NCBI GenBank assembly: GCA_002224055.1
Contig: AZLU01000064.1
Span: 1 to 64,000, forward strand
Source: Pezizomycotina sp. ARF18
Lineage: Eukaryota; Ascomycota
Direction: 5' to 3'
Length of the DNA stretch: 64,000 nt
Shown: positions 1 through 11,254 of the stretch, in pieces
How positions within the stretch are numbered: the stretch's first letter is position 1
How the letters are laid out: each line of letters starts with the position of its first letter
Position numbers and translations under genes: made by a program
The notes under the pieces: model-generated
What the model saw: the letters and a program-made list of their open reading frames with translations, nothing else
What the model was told of the DNA's origin: nothing
The model's database searches: none

Positions 1-1
1 G

Positions 2-103
2 GGGTTCACCGCTAGCGCCGCCATCGCTGCCCCTGATGATGATCTCGAGATGTTACTTAGGCGACAATTTATCGGAGGATTTTTCGGAATTTCGAGACGC
101 TGA
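2..103 (+). CDS. C-terminal end of an unidentified gene (partial)
   Basis: An open frame enters from the left edge and runs 33 codons to a TGA at 101-103. Its start reads GFTASAAIAAPDDD and it ends GGFFGISRR. The GC-rich, codon-like composition stops abruptly at the TGA and is followed by pyrimidine-rich and then A-rich DNA, as expected for a 3' end. Nothing is recognisable in such a short tail, and the frame could also be chance. Confidence 0.35.
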   Translation, partial: GFTASAAIAAPDDDLEMLLRRQFIGGFFGISRR

Positions 104-923
104 GACCTGCCTTTCCATCTTGGTACCTTCTCCACCACCTCCACCGTCTACTGCTGAGAGTGATCTGAAGGGTCGTCTGAATCCTCGACATTTGAGGGTC
201 GCCTTTCTCTCATTTAATTCCACCGTCCTCTTCGGATGTTGCCCCCTACCGCGCTGTTTTTTTTTTTTTTTTTTTTCTTATCGTCAACGGAAAGGCTCGC
301 GATGTCCAGAGCGAAGAGAGGGAAGAGGGGCGAAGAAGGAGAGGCCGCGGTTGAAGAGAAAAAAAAAAAAGTCTATCGAGGAAAGGGAAAATAAGAGGTG
401 GAAAGAATAAGAGAAAGCGAGAAAAGAAAAGTAAATAATAATATTTTTTTCCCTCTCCTGAATTGGAAAAAAAAAAGAAAAGAAAAAAAAATTTAAAGAT
501 AGGCAAATTAATTGATAATTTCAAAGGGAATTAATTAATTCTCACTGCCGAGCGGAAAAAAAAAATCTATATCAAATAAATAATATATATAATAATATCG
601 ATCAATAATTATTTAAAGGAAAAACCCAGAAAAGAGTTAATCACTTTCGACAAAAACCCTTCGCAGATAGAGAAAGAGGACGAGACATTTGATAGAGGGA
701 AAGAAGATATTTAAAAAAGAAAAAAAGGGAGAGACAACGCAGTACATGCACGGTATCTCCTCCTGGTGTAGTCTTTTAACTGAGAAGATGAAGCAGAGTA
801 GTGAAGTCGAACACTATGGAAAGATTTATATATATAAAAGAAAAAGACAAAAAAAAAGGTATATAAGTAATTGCAATTATACAGTTTTATGCTGCCATTG
901 CTTATAAGAGAGTTGCAGATTTG

Positions 924-955
<32 letters not shown>

Positions 956-2600
956 AAGGAGGCGAGGATGGGACAGAAGAGACAGGGAAGAGAAAGGGAA
1001 GGAGAAGAAAAGTCGTCGCACAGGAAAAAAAAAATGAATAATAAAAATAAAATAAATTATTTAAATTAATTTCTATCACTACCAATTACCGGGCAAGGCT
1101 TACCGAAGCTAACCTGACACCTGTTAACGACGAGCTTTGTTTTTCGGTGAGCTCCCTTATCTATCCAAATATCTGTTTTTACCACGAGAGATAACGGCTC
1201 TGGAGTGTCCTTTTCAAAAAGATGCAAGAGAGAGGGCCACAGAGAAAAATTAAAAAAAGGAAAAGGAGGAATGGGTTAAAGGGTTAACAGTGGGAAAAAG
1301 GTATATGCCCAATGACGCTAAACTGCGAGGGTCAATATGCAGAGAGAGTTGCATGCAGTTTTGGAATATCAAGGAACAGGAAGATTCGTCTTCTCGACGG
1401 CAAAACAGTCAAGCAGCATCGGAAGCGAGTAAGTAGTACCTTAAGCTGGGTTAAGATTCCTCATCTCTATCTATCTCCTGGATCAGGTGGTTTTTATTTA
1501 TTTATCTTTTTTTTTTTTTTTTGGCTGATAGTAGACGCCTTCCCGGAGAAATATATCTATAATAGGCGTGCACTCATGACATCCTCAAAAGAATTTAAAT
1601 TTTGAACAATTGTAGCTATATTGCCTTGTATCTCTACATGCTCTTTATGCTGTTTATGAAGAAGTCGATGATCTGCTTCCCGACAGAGCTGCGACAAATA
1701 ATTCATCCGGATTGGTTGAGAAAAGCGGCTTATCCACGTTTCAATCTTCAACATCTCGCAACCCGACGTCAATGCCCAATGCCTAAGCACATATAACCAA
1801 AAAAAAAAAAAAAAAGGACCATTCCATTGAAAACCTTCCCGAAAGAGGAAAGACATTTTCTTCTCAGACAACCCTGGGAGGCTTAGAGCTCTCTTTCTCT
1901 TCTCTCCTTCAAAAATCGCGCCAATATCGAAGTCTAAGCGACGGAGTTTACTCGACTTTAAGTCAGTTAACGCAAATGTAGAAGGTTCCCTTTGATTTTT
2001 TTTTGATTTTTTTTTCCCTCGCGGAGCGTCTGTGCGCTCTTGCAGATGCTAACTTGGTTACGTCGACTTTGTTGCTGAGCCCTACTTGATACGAATTCGC
2101 CAAGTTTAGTGGGCGAACGAACTATTGATTGTATGGAGAACTTGATCTTGAATCTCTATAAATATTCAGGATGGGATGATATCCCTTTTACATCTCGATC
2201 TTTTTTTTTTTCCGGTCTGGTGGACCCCAGGAAAACGGATGACAACTTCACCGCCCTTCCTATCCAGGTAGGTGAACATACTGGACATGTGCGCATGCTG
2301 TGCTCTAGCTATTCAGCCTATTTACGGATGCTATAATCGCAAAGTTAAGCTTCACCAAGCCTTTGTGAAATTTAAGCTGCAAGGTCTTCAAGGTTTTTCT
2401 TTTCAACTCGGAAGAATAAGAGGGTTTTTGGAAAGGTTTAAGCTGCCGAGTCTTGAGAACTTTATTGAATCACAAGAAACCACCGCATCGAAATGTGCGA
2501 ATAGACGGCGGTCGTAAAAAAAAAAAAAAAAAAAAAAAAGGAAGTGATACATTCTTCACTTATTGGATTTTTTCACGGACTTGAAGGGGGAAAAAAGCTG
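104..2600. other. AT-rich non-coding stretch with homopolymer and polypurine tracts
   Basis: No convincing gene is seen. The open frames here are low-complexity Phe/Lys-rich translations of poly-A and poly-T. It holds T(20) near 257-276, purine-rich DNA from about 286 to 520, A(29) at 924-952 followed by a purine-rich run to about 1012, and A(24) at 2516-2539. A short segment at 2340-2465 has two loosely similar copies of a 'tttaagctgc..ggtctt' motif. Confidence 0.5.
924..952 (+). repeat. A(29) homopolymer
   Basis: An uninterrupted run of 29 A residues, followed directly by about 60 nt that are almost all purine on the plus strand. It lies in non-coding DNA. Confidence 0.9.
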
Positions 2601-2649
2601 GGTATATGAAATTGATCGTGAAAAGAAACACCATTGAGAAAGGGGATGA

Positions 2650-3261
2650 ATCTCATAATGGATCCATATGGAGAGAAGTCCAAGTCAGTACAGTGCGCTC
2701 TATCATTCATGTCACACCCATTGCACAATGGAGGGTCAATTGCTAACAGATATCATTGCTCAATTTTTAATACTACAAATTTCCCGTTAATGATCCTCCA
2801 ACAGATTAAACCACAAGTCCGATTCAGACTGCTACGTCGACATGCTCTCCCTGGTCGCGCAAGCGAAAGCGCTGAGCGAGGACCACCGCAAAATATACAA
2901 GTATATAATCCGAGACTACAGGGACGGCATGGTGCGGTTCTCCAGGGGGAGTACCTGATATACACCAGCTACGGCTACTTTGCGGGACCAATCCGCTCGA
3001 GGAAGCGATGGTTTTCGGGACAAGCTGATACGGTCTGGTGTGCCGTATATATACGAGCAGGTAAGCATATATGATGAAATAATATGAGTAAATAAAATTG
3101 AAGCTGATTTTTTTTTAATATATAAACAGTGCCGCACGTTCGAATCTCCAAGAATACGAACACCCACTGAGAGCTGCGGAGATAGCGATCTATAGCAGAC
3201 GACAGCGTACGTCAAAAAGGGCGATGTATTATATCAACAGTTGTGATAACATAGAATCATA
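2650..3261 (+). CDS. Unrecognised protein, probably spliced
   Basis: Not recognised. After a likely acceptor at about 2803 (TTAATGATCCTCCAACAG) there is a good coding stretch that includes SDSDCYVDMLSLVAQAKAL and KIYKYIIRDYRDGMVRFSR. It continues, after what looks like a one-base frame change near 2955, as IHQLRLLCGTNPLEEAMVFG, and after a second as LIRSGVPYIYEQ before a GTAAGC donor at about 3061. A final exon after ACAG at about 3129 reads SNLQEYEHPLRAAEIAIYS and ends at a TAG near 3259-3261. The exons look helical, charged and soluble, with no signal peptide or membrane segment. The 5' exon and start are uncertain; ATGs at 2647 and 2659 are candidates. It could be a small fungal-specific protein of roughly 150-200 residues. 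Confidence 0.45.
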
Positions 3262-4892
3262 GAGAGCCCACGTGTATGGAATAGTAACATCTCGTTGGAG
3301 CATCGATAGAGCTTTCTTAAATAAACGAATAAGAAACTAACCAACAAAAGAACCTTGTGATATCGAACACAAAATATTGAAAATTATCGTATAATCGCCG
3401 TGGTCTTACACATTAGACAAGTTTATATATTATTATTATTATTAGAAACTTGATATTGCGCCTCACATTCCCTGCATATATTTCAGGTTTTCAAACCGAC
3501 AAAAACAACGCCTTTCTCCGCCGCGCCCTTCTTCCTAGGAAGATTTTTTTTTCCTTTCTGCTTTGTTCCATGTTGTTAATTTCGGTACAAGGACCCTGTC
3601 TTTGCGTGATATATAAGAAAAAACCGTATAGATCTACACAGTTGTAAAGGAGAATGGTCAATTGCAAGGACCAGCTCGCGTTCTTGAAGTTTCGAACTCT
3701 CTTTTCATATGATCAATTGAATTACATATAACACATGGATTTTATATGGCATTATTATTATCATGAGGCTCGGAAGAATACCTGCAGCATCTCAAATTGT
3801 TAAGGATATATTTGCAGAGAATAAGTTTACAGCGTGCGCGTGGGTAAGTCGGTTGTTGCGATAACAAATTAAGGATTTCTTTAATTCTAGTCGTGCGTGT
3901 AATATGGTATGATATACGATCGAGTAAGTGTTCGCCCGCCAAGTTCAAGAAAAAAATTTGATCAAGTGACGATTCCAATAATAAAAGTGGGAGGTAATTC
4001 TAGAAGGTCTCGCCCATAAACGAATAGAAACACCGAGATATCGCGACTTTGAAACTTACTATAAAATGTCAAGTGGTGAAAAATAAATAAACTTGATATT
4101 TTAAGCAGTGTAAGTAGAGCACAGAGTCAATACAAATCGCAATTGGGGGGGGGGGGGGGAAAGATGTGTAAAGGAGCAGGAAGATAAGTTCGGAAAAGTA
4201 GTAGTAGAACAATGAAGTCATTGTTTGGAAGAGTAGAAGAAACGTTCCTTTTTGCAATGGCGCGACGAATAATATACCGATCTGTATAATACAAGATATA
4301 AAGCGTGGAATCTGAAGGTGCTTGAAACTGATACTGCAGTATTTATATACTTATATAAACAGAGAGAAAGAGGCTAAAAGATGAAAAAAAAAAAAAAAAA
4401 AGTCGTTTCTTCAAAGACGCATGAGACCGTGCGAAGAGGTGAATAATTGATCTATAATGTTAAATAGAAACAGGTAGCCAGTTTCCCTTCCATTAAACAA
4501 TCTATATGACTAAATTCCATATGACCGACCACAACGTAACCAAAACCCTAGACCCCAAAAGACCCAATGAGTAATAGCAGTGTCGTGAGAAAGGTGAGCG
4601 TTAGGCTTTTTTTCCTTCCCGAGCTCACGGCGGGATCCATCGAAGTAAAAAGAATATAAAGCTGAAAGGGAATTATAAGAACCATTAATAGCATGAGGTG
4701 AATAAAAAACAATGAACACCAGCCCAATGTACAAAAAGGAGAAAGAAAAAAAAATGAAAAGAAGGCGAACTAAAGACAGAACGAAATAAATCAAACGATA
4801 CGAGGGCGCCGGAGGTCATTATAGAAGGGATTTTCCGTGACGGAGATTATGTGTGTAAGGATAAAAGAACAAATGAGGAACCACTTCTATCT
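3262..4892. other. Intergenic, no gene seen
   Basis: AT-rich sequence between the unknown gene and the 3' end of the RING ligase. It contains a G(13) run near 4146 and an A(18) run near 4383. Open frames on both strands are short and lack coding character. Confidence 0.5.
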
Positions 4893-6529
4893 CTAATTCG
4901 AAGGTCCAGCTCCTTGTCCACCGCTACCTCCGCCGCTTCCTCCTCTTCGCATGAAGTTCGGGAATAGGAAAGATGCATCTTCTTGGAACTGCTGCTGCCT
5001 CTGCTCGTTGTGCCGTTGCCGTTGGGCTTCTCTGTCTTCCTCTGGGTGACTGGTGTCCTGCAAACCGGGCAAGTCTATACAAAAAAAAAAAAAAAAAAAG
5101 TAAAGGATTAATATTTACCAATGTATTCCGTAAAGCACAAGATGATATTGTAAAAATCAAAGGTGAACGTACATCGTGCTCCTTCAACCACGTTACGGCA
5201 CATTCCTCGTGGTATGTATGCTTGCAAGGCAACTGAACCAGCTCTTCGTCCTTGCTAAACTCGTCCTGCAAACGACGCACTCGACTTTGTCCGCAAGCTG
5301 CTGGTCGGTGACCTTGACCTTGGCAGGTTTTTTATCGCATCATCGGAAGCTGGCGGGGCCGCGTTGCCTTGGTGCTGCTCCATCAACTGGGAAATTATCC
5401 GGTCCATATCACCCTGCGACCACGCGTAGTCTCCGGAAGCTCGTGCGGTACGCCAAACATGAAGGAGGCCCACCTCCTGCTCCAGCGGCACCAAAGATGT
5501 GAGTAAGGAATCTATAGGAGCGAGGAAGATATAGAGTTAGTAAGTTTACTTATATATAGAAAGAGTCTTGCAGAAGTCTCTCCCAACGGTTGAATTACTT
5601 ACTGTGCGAAATCCAATGGAGGGGACTGGGAAGACCTCCGGCATTTATACCGCCCCGTTCGTTGTCTGAGCCAGGCTGACCGCCGCCTGAACTCGTGCTG
5701 AAGGTTGGCGTTCCAGCAGTACGAGGATTCCCGAAGCCGTAGAAAAAGCTCCTCTGCCCACCGCCGGATCCTCCGATGCTACCACCGATGCTTCCGCTCA
5801 TACCGAATACCCGTGGCTCCGGTGCGCTCCTGGGCTGCCCTTGCTGTTCATGCGAGTCCATACCGGCCGACCCCGGCTGCTGCTGCTGCTGCGGCTGTTG
5901 CTGACTATTTCGAGCTCCCAAGGTGCCACTTCCAACAATATTCGATAGTATCGACGACAGCATGTCGTATATCTCCCCGCGTTCGCGTCGCCCGGTCGGC
6001 CGTGTGTTCCTTCCCCGGCAGTGTGTGGTGCTGAGCCCCGGCGCCACCGGTAGTGAAAGTTCTCGTCGATGTGCGGGGCGGGCCTCTACCGTCACTAACG
6101 GTCTGTACGGAACGGAACATTATTTGCGGTCCGCTGCCGCGCCGGGTCCTCCCATCATTCTCATTAGGAAGTCGGGGGCGTCGGCGTCAAGCTCCTCCTC
6201 GACATCATCATGATCGTGGTCGTGGTCGTGTCTGTGCCGAGGACGTCCTCACGGGGGTCTGACTTGTCATCTTCGAGCTAAATTTGTATTGTTAGTCAAA
6301 GACAAAATTTCCGGTAAAAAATATTGTTAAACAGTAAAGTGACGAATAGTTGCTCTCTCGAGTGCTTTTGGGGAAGGAACGTACAATTTCGGTAAAATTG
6401 ACCCGCACCTCCAGCAGGTCAACCCATGCTCGGATCGGTACCACTCGTTCTGACACTCGTGGCAGTAAACAACTTCCTGCCGCGGCTGTTGGGTACTCCA
6501 TCGGCTGGCTGTCGATCCGAACTACTCAT
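4893..6529 (-). CDS. RING-H2 E3 ubiquitin-protein ligase (RNF115/RNF126-like)
   Basis: Predicted ubiquitin ligase of the family with an N-terminal zinc ribbon and a C-terminal RING-H2 finger; family members ubiquitylate cytosolic client proteins. The N-terminus, starting MSSSDRQPADGVPNS, is followed by the zinc ribbon YCHECQNEWY...LTCWRCGSILP. An intron follows (GTACGT to ATTTAG), then an acidic stretch with an (HD)n run, a long Gln/Gly/Ser-rich linker at about 5600-6100, and the RING: CVVC, LPCKHTYHEECAVTWLKEHD, then CPVCRTPV after an intron containing an A-run. The tail is Gln-rich and ends GGQGAGPSN at the TAG (4893-4895). All eight zinc ligands of the RING appear present. Several one-base frame changes interrupt the reading and are probably sequencing errors. 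Family assignment is firm; the substrate is unknown. Confidence 0.85.
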
Positions 6530-8539
6530 AGCTTTTGTTTTTTTGCTGCTATTTCGGCGTATAATAAAGATGTCGGCTTCCTGAAGGATCCTAGGAATAG
6601 AGGGTTTTCTTGTGAATTTCTTGTGAAAAGAAGGCTGTTCGGTCTTTGTACGGTGAAAGGTTTAAAAGAACCCCGCCAAAGAAAGTGAAAGGTGTGTGTG
6701 AGAGTGCTGCTGCTGCTGCTGCTGCTGCGAGTATTGCGTGTAGTAATGTGATCAACTGTCTGAAAGGAGCTGAAAAAGAAAGTGACTTTTCCCTTGTCGA
6801 ATTCGAGACTAATTATATATACTCAAGTATTTAGAGTCTTGTCCTCGGAAGAGATAAGGAGGGCGATCGGTGTTCCGGCCACGGCAGAATCGTGTCGTCA
6901 AAGGATATGCTAGAGCTTCTAGCTTTCGCTGCAGGGAATCGAGAGCTGACAAAGTCGTAGTAGTAGATTGTCGGTGGTTCTACGGAATTCCTCGTTTGTC
7001 TGTTTGCTCAGTCGCGCGTTCCAGCTCACAAGTTGTTTCAAACAGTGAGCAATGACCGCTTGATGAAAGGGAACCAGCTGTTTTGTCGTTAAAGATAAAC
7101 AAAATAAGGACGAATCGGCGCTAGTTCAGGGAAAGAAAGAAAGGAAGAAAGTAAAGGGAAGAAGCGCAGGAACCAGAAAAAGTCCAGCAGGTTTTGTTTA
7201 TAGATCTCAAGGTTAATCTAAAGAGAGAAGCTTCGGAAGGGGGAAAACAGATGACAGGCCGATGATGCAAAGGGCCCTTTTTTAGTACTAGAATGGCAAT
7301 TTGGCAGCCCCTAGAGCTGTCGGGTTGATTGTATTAAAATAGAGGCGAAAAATACCGAGAATTCGGAAAGGGAGGCAAAATAAGAGTTGAAGTTATTAGT
7401 AATTGGATTTATAAGTAAAAATATATATATTTAAATAGGGTAAAATAAAAGAAAAAAGAAGCTTGAGCAGCTAACAAGCTACTACTTACACTAAACCTCC
7501 AAGCTTAGACGAGAGCAAGTAAGATGAACCCTGTGATATAGAGGAGTAGAGAAGTGATACCTACTTGTTAGTTGTTGTTGCGAGACAAAAAATGGGTGAT
7601 TTCAAAATTTAAATAAATATATTCGAAACAAAAAGTATCAAGAGATTTTTTAGCTACATGAAAGTATTTATTAAAAATTTTCATTTTTCTCAAGGCAATT
7701 GCCGGTGCCTTTAAGAAGAGAAAAAGATTCTGCTGCAAATACTACCAAGTACTTATTTATTGCTTTTCCACTATTTTATAATATAATCATTTACTCATAG
7801 TTTCCATGCCTTCAGGATTAAGTGTTCTTTTTCCTGCCCGTTGTTCCTTCAACAATTGAAGGCCGCTGAATGAGAAAGAAGGCCCTGGAATGCCATAGAA
7901 GGCAAAACAGAAGCACGTAGCCGCTCGTTTCATTCAACACTCATTTATTTGTTAGAGAAATCTTTAAATCCTCAGAAGAGTCCGTGTTGGCGGTGGTGGT
8001 GGTGGTGCCTTTTGTGCATATCATGCACAGGCGGTCCATTCGCGAATCACGTCTCTTGCATACTAACCATTGGTGGGGGTTTGGCCAGGTCTCAGTATAA
8101 CATGACATCAAAAAGCCAAAATGTCAAAGGTAGAGGGATTTTCTTTGTTGAGTTGTGAAGTTTGACATTTTTTAATTTTGTCTTACATGATGAATGACAA
8201 TATGAAATTCGTTTTGAAGAAAAAAAAATGCCATCAAAGCAGAGCGTGTAAAGGACATATGGATTACATTTATCAATAACACTTGTGATTGTGGAATCAA
8301 AACACAACGACAAAAGAAGAAGAGGAAACAGGAAACCCCGAAGCGATGGAGGAAAAAACTGAAAAGATCTATAACGGCATATGCAAAAAGCTCTTTTTGG
8401 TTTCGAGTTATGTGGCGAAAAGACGAGCATGAGGATTATGGACGACGACGATGTTTGAAAACAAGTTGTTCATTCTAAGAAAAATGGTTGCTGTACAGGA
8501 AAAGAAAGCGGCGATAAAAACGAACGTCTATCGGCGGGC
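6530..8539. other. Intergenic, no gene seen
   Basis: Divides the divergent RING ligase promoter from the 3' end of FIS1. It is AT-rich with short frames only. A GGT/GGC-rich run at about 7990-8010 translates as poly-Trp or poly-Gly and is simple sequence. Confidence 0.5.
6705..6727 (+). repeat. (GCT)n microsatellite
   Basis: Seven to eight GCT triplets just upstream of the RING ligase start, probably in its promoter or 5' leader. Confidence 0.85.
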
Positions 8540-9079
8540 CTACCGCTTCTTTGAGACCCTTGTACAGTGCGGATCCGACAAGGCCAGCGGCAACGAGTAC
8601 ACCGCTCAGTATCGCGACGCCGAGAATACCCTCTGTGAATTAGTGCGATTAGCGACATCCACATCCTCTAACTGTAGTTAAGCAAAGGAACAGAAAACTA
8701 TATACCCTTCGCAACCTTATCGTCGATCAAATTCCGTAAGCTCTGCGCCTTGAAGATTTCCTTGCTCCTTATCCAGCAGCAGCTCGTTGTACCGCCTCGC
8801 CTCGGCGTAGTTGCCCAGCTTGTAGTTGCCCAGCGCCAGGTAGTACAGGCACTCCCTCCTCCTCTCCGGCGAATCCCGGAAGATCTCCGTCAGGAGCCTA
8901 ACGCCCATGCGCTGGTCGTTCGCCTTGTCGCTCTTGATGAGACCCCATGCGTAATTGAATTTCGTTTGGATACCGACGAACTGGCCCTCGCTCTCGTACT
9001 GCTTCCGGAGAACGTTGAGCTCAGCCTCTTTAAGGGGACTCTCGGCGTCGGCGGCGTCTGCGAGCCAGGAGATTGGCAT
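8540..9079 (-). CDS. FIS1: Mitochondrial fission 1 protein
   Basis: Tail-anchored outer mitochondrial membrane adaptor that in yeast recruits the Dnm1 fission machinery through Mdv1/Caf4. The main exon starts [20 protein letters not shown] and carries the two TPR-like repeats, with family signatures [31 protein letters not shown] and [11 protein letters not shown]. After a one-base frame change (probably one extra base near 8745) it continues [12 protein letters not shown]. An intron follows (GTATAT to TTCACAG), and the second exon encodes [19 protein letters not shown], the membrane anchor. The tail most likely ends KGLKKR at a TAG at 8540-8542 if one extra A is allowed; otherwise the frame runs to 8475. 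Length is typical of the family. It is transcribed divergently from SPC24. Confidence 0.93.
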
Positions 9080-9858
9080 TGTTAACGAGGAAATCGGGAA
9101 GAGATCGTATCGTGGCAGGTTGGGCGATAAAAGAAAAGAGGAAATGCGAATAAAAAGCGAATAGATAAAACAAAAAGATACTGCTTTTATCTATCTCATT
9201 AAAGATGGCTGGAGGGACATTTCAGAAAAAACAAAAGAAAGATAACGAAATTCCAGTAAATCTAGAATAACGATAGCTAATAAGTAACTTACACGGCAGA
9301 TGGTCCGATCCCATGGCGAACCCTTTTATAGTGTGCTCTCTAGAATTTGTAGGGTAGAATAGTGACTGCGCGGACCTATTGGACGGGTGGCTGTTGCTTT
9401 CGTGTTCTTGCATACGGTAGCCAGGAAAAATAGTGAAAATGGAAAGAAACGGGAATATAAGTTTGAAAATTGGAGTTAATAGAAACTGGTATGACAATTT
9501 GATTATATGTAGGACGTACTTTTAAGCTATGACAAAACTTTTTTTTTTTGTAGGCAGTGGCGGGAAAAATGGTCAGACGGCCTAAAAAGAAATCCCATGA
9601 GTTCGAGGTCTTGGCAGCTTTTGAAAAGACTAGCTTACGTCATCTACTGCTCATTCGCCACACCTCGCATTGCCACAGCACGGCTCGATTTTCAGATTAT
9701 CACCATGGCAACGGTCCAAAAGATATTATAAACTCTCACCGCCTTTCAAACAATCGTGACCTTCCAAAGAAACAAAGATCACAGACACTACAGCTATATA
9801 ATTCTACGATCGGCGTAACGTTCCGTATCACGTACAAAAGGAAAAAAAAGCTTCAAGC
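9080..9858. promoter_or_regulatory. Divergent FIS1/SPC24 intergenic region
   Basis: About 780 bp between the start codons of two divergent genes, so it must hold both promoters. I see a T-run at 9540 but no recognisable regulatory site. A short frame at 9557-9949 overlaps the SPC24 start in another frame and is not supported. Confidence 0.5.
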
Positions 9859-10801
9859 ATGCCACCTTTCATTCTCGACGAAGAGCCGGCGACGCTCTTA
9901 CGGGGAACCGTCACGAATTTCGGTATCCAGTCGGACCTGGCGACCATAAGCCGTGCAAATGAGCAGCTGGCGAGCCTCGCGAAGGAGAGGGAAAGCGACC
10001 TGGACAAGGCGCGCGGCGTTCTAAGATGTAAGTACTTTTACTGTCTCAAGAAAACCGACGCTTGAACAAATGTCTTGTTGTGGGTTAGCTACGAGCACAG
10101 GACGTGGGGAATTAAAGATCCCAATGTTCTATGCTTGAAGAAAACAAAGAAGTAACCGCCTGCCACATTTCCATGAAGCCACAAGTTTGCGAAGGTTCAA
10201 ATAAATACTTTCTTAAGGGGTTTTCGTGATATCCAATTTAGTCACTTTACATAACTAACCCAATTTACCAAAAAAAAAAATAATAATAAAAAATAGCACT
10301 ATCCGCTCCCTCGAAGTCGCCAAAACCTCCGCCGAGGCCGCTCAGCGTGCCGCCGCGAAAAAAGAACACAGCGCGACGATGATCAACCTGGACCGCGACA
10401 AGTTTGCTCTGGCGAAGAACATCAATGAGCTCGAGTCCAACAGCCACAACCTCGAGGGGACGTTGGCCAGGCTAAAGGAGGAGCTAGAGTCGCTGGACTC
10501 CGAGAGCCCCATGCAGAGCACGCAGGCGCACCCGGAGGATGAGACGCTGCTGCGGTTGAAGGTTTACAGGTCGTTGGGGATCACACTGGAGGAAGACGGC
10601 GGGGGTTACAGCAAGGCTGTTATTCGTAAGTTCTAATATCTCTCTCTCCTTTTGGTTTTGGTATGGCTTCCAGTAGGGAGGTTTACTGATCTGGGTGGGA
10701 AATATACAGACAATTCGAAGCGAGGAGACGTACACGTCCTAAAGTTCGATAAGAAATTCAAGAGGACTTTCTATACGAACTACTTTTGGAATTCCATTTG
10801 A
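9859..10801 (+). CDS. SPC24: Kinetochore protein Spc24 (Ndc80 complex)
   Basis: Subunit of the Ndc80 complex; with Spc25 it forms the globular end that docks to the inner kinetochore. There are three exons. Exon 1 (9859 to about 10027, donor GTAAGT) begins MPPFILDEEPATLL. Exon 2 (about 10297-10625) is a heptad-rich coiled coil, including DKFALAKNINELES and LARLKEELESLD, leading to LRLKVYRSLGITLEEDGGGY. Exon 3 (10710-10801) gives the conserved RWD-type C-terminus SKRGDVHVLKFDKKF...YTNYFWNSI. The LKVYRSLGI and YFWN motifs are characteristic of Spc24. The exon 1/2 junction is off by one base, as elsewhere in this window. It converges with PMS1. Confidence 0.93.
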
Positions 10802-11254
10802 GCTTTCCCTTCTTTTGTTTATAATGTAATTTTTTAGGTTGTTCTTGTTTATTTGGTGCTTCTTTCTTTTTCCGTTGGTTTTATATTGCGGCAGGTTACC
10901 CATGGATCGGTGGAGTTCTTTTTCGGTTTGGATTAACAATATCATGTTTTATAAATAATCCGTAATGAATGTATTATATCCATTACTTATGATCTCGTAA
11001 AGCTTTAAGTACGCTTCTTTACAAACTTATATAACCCTACATAGACGCAATGGTACAAAACCACGAAGGTAGTGACGTTAAAAAATGTTTGATTCAGGAT
11101 AATGCTAAAATAAAAAGGACACCGGAACTCCATGAATTTATGAAAGACTCGACAGCAAGAAACAAAACGTAGCGATACTGCAACAGCAAAAGTGTACGCA
11201 ATAACAACGATAAAAAAGATAAAAAGATCTATACGCGATTTTAAAAGCGAGTAG
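10802..11254. other. Convergent SPC24/PMS1 intergenic region
   Basis: 453 bp between two converging stop codons, AT-rich, presumably both 3' UTRs and terminators. No gene is seen. Confidence 0.5.

Noticed and set aside
246-524. Minus-strand frame resembling a hydrophobic membrane protein
   Set aside because: The Phe/Leu content comes only from A/G-rich simple sequence on the plus strand.
3131-3150. tRNA B-box-like GTTCGAATCTCC
   Set aside because: It lies inside a coding exon of the unknown gene and has no T-stem complement.
8451-8681. Plus-strand 76-codon frame opposite the FIS1 3' end
   Set aside because: Antisense shadow of the FIS1 anchor exon, which has clear family homology.
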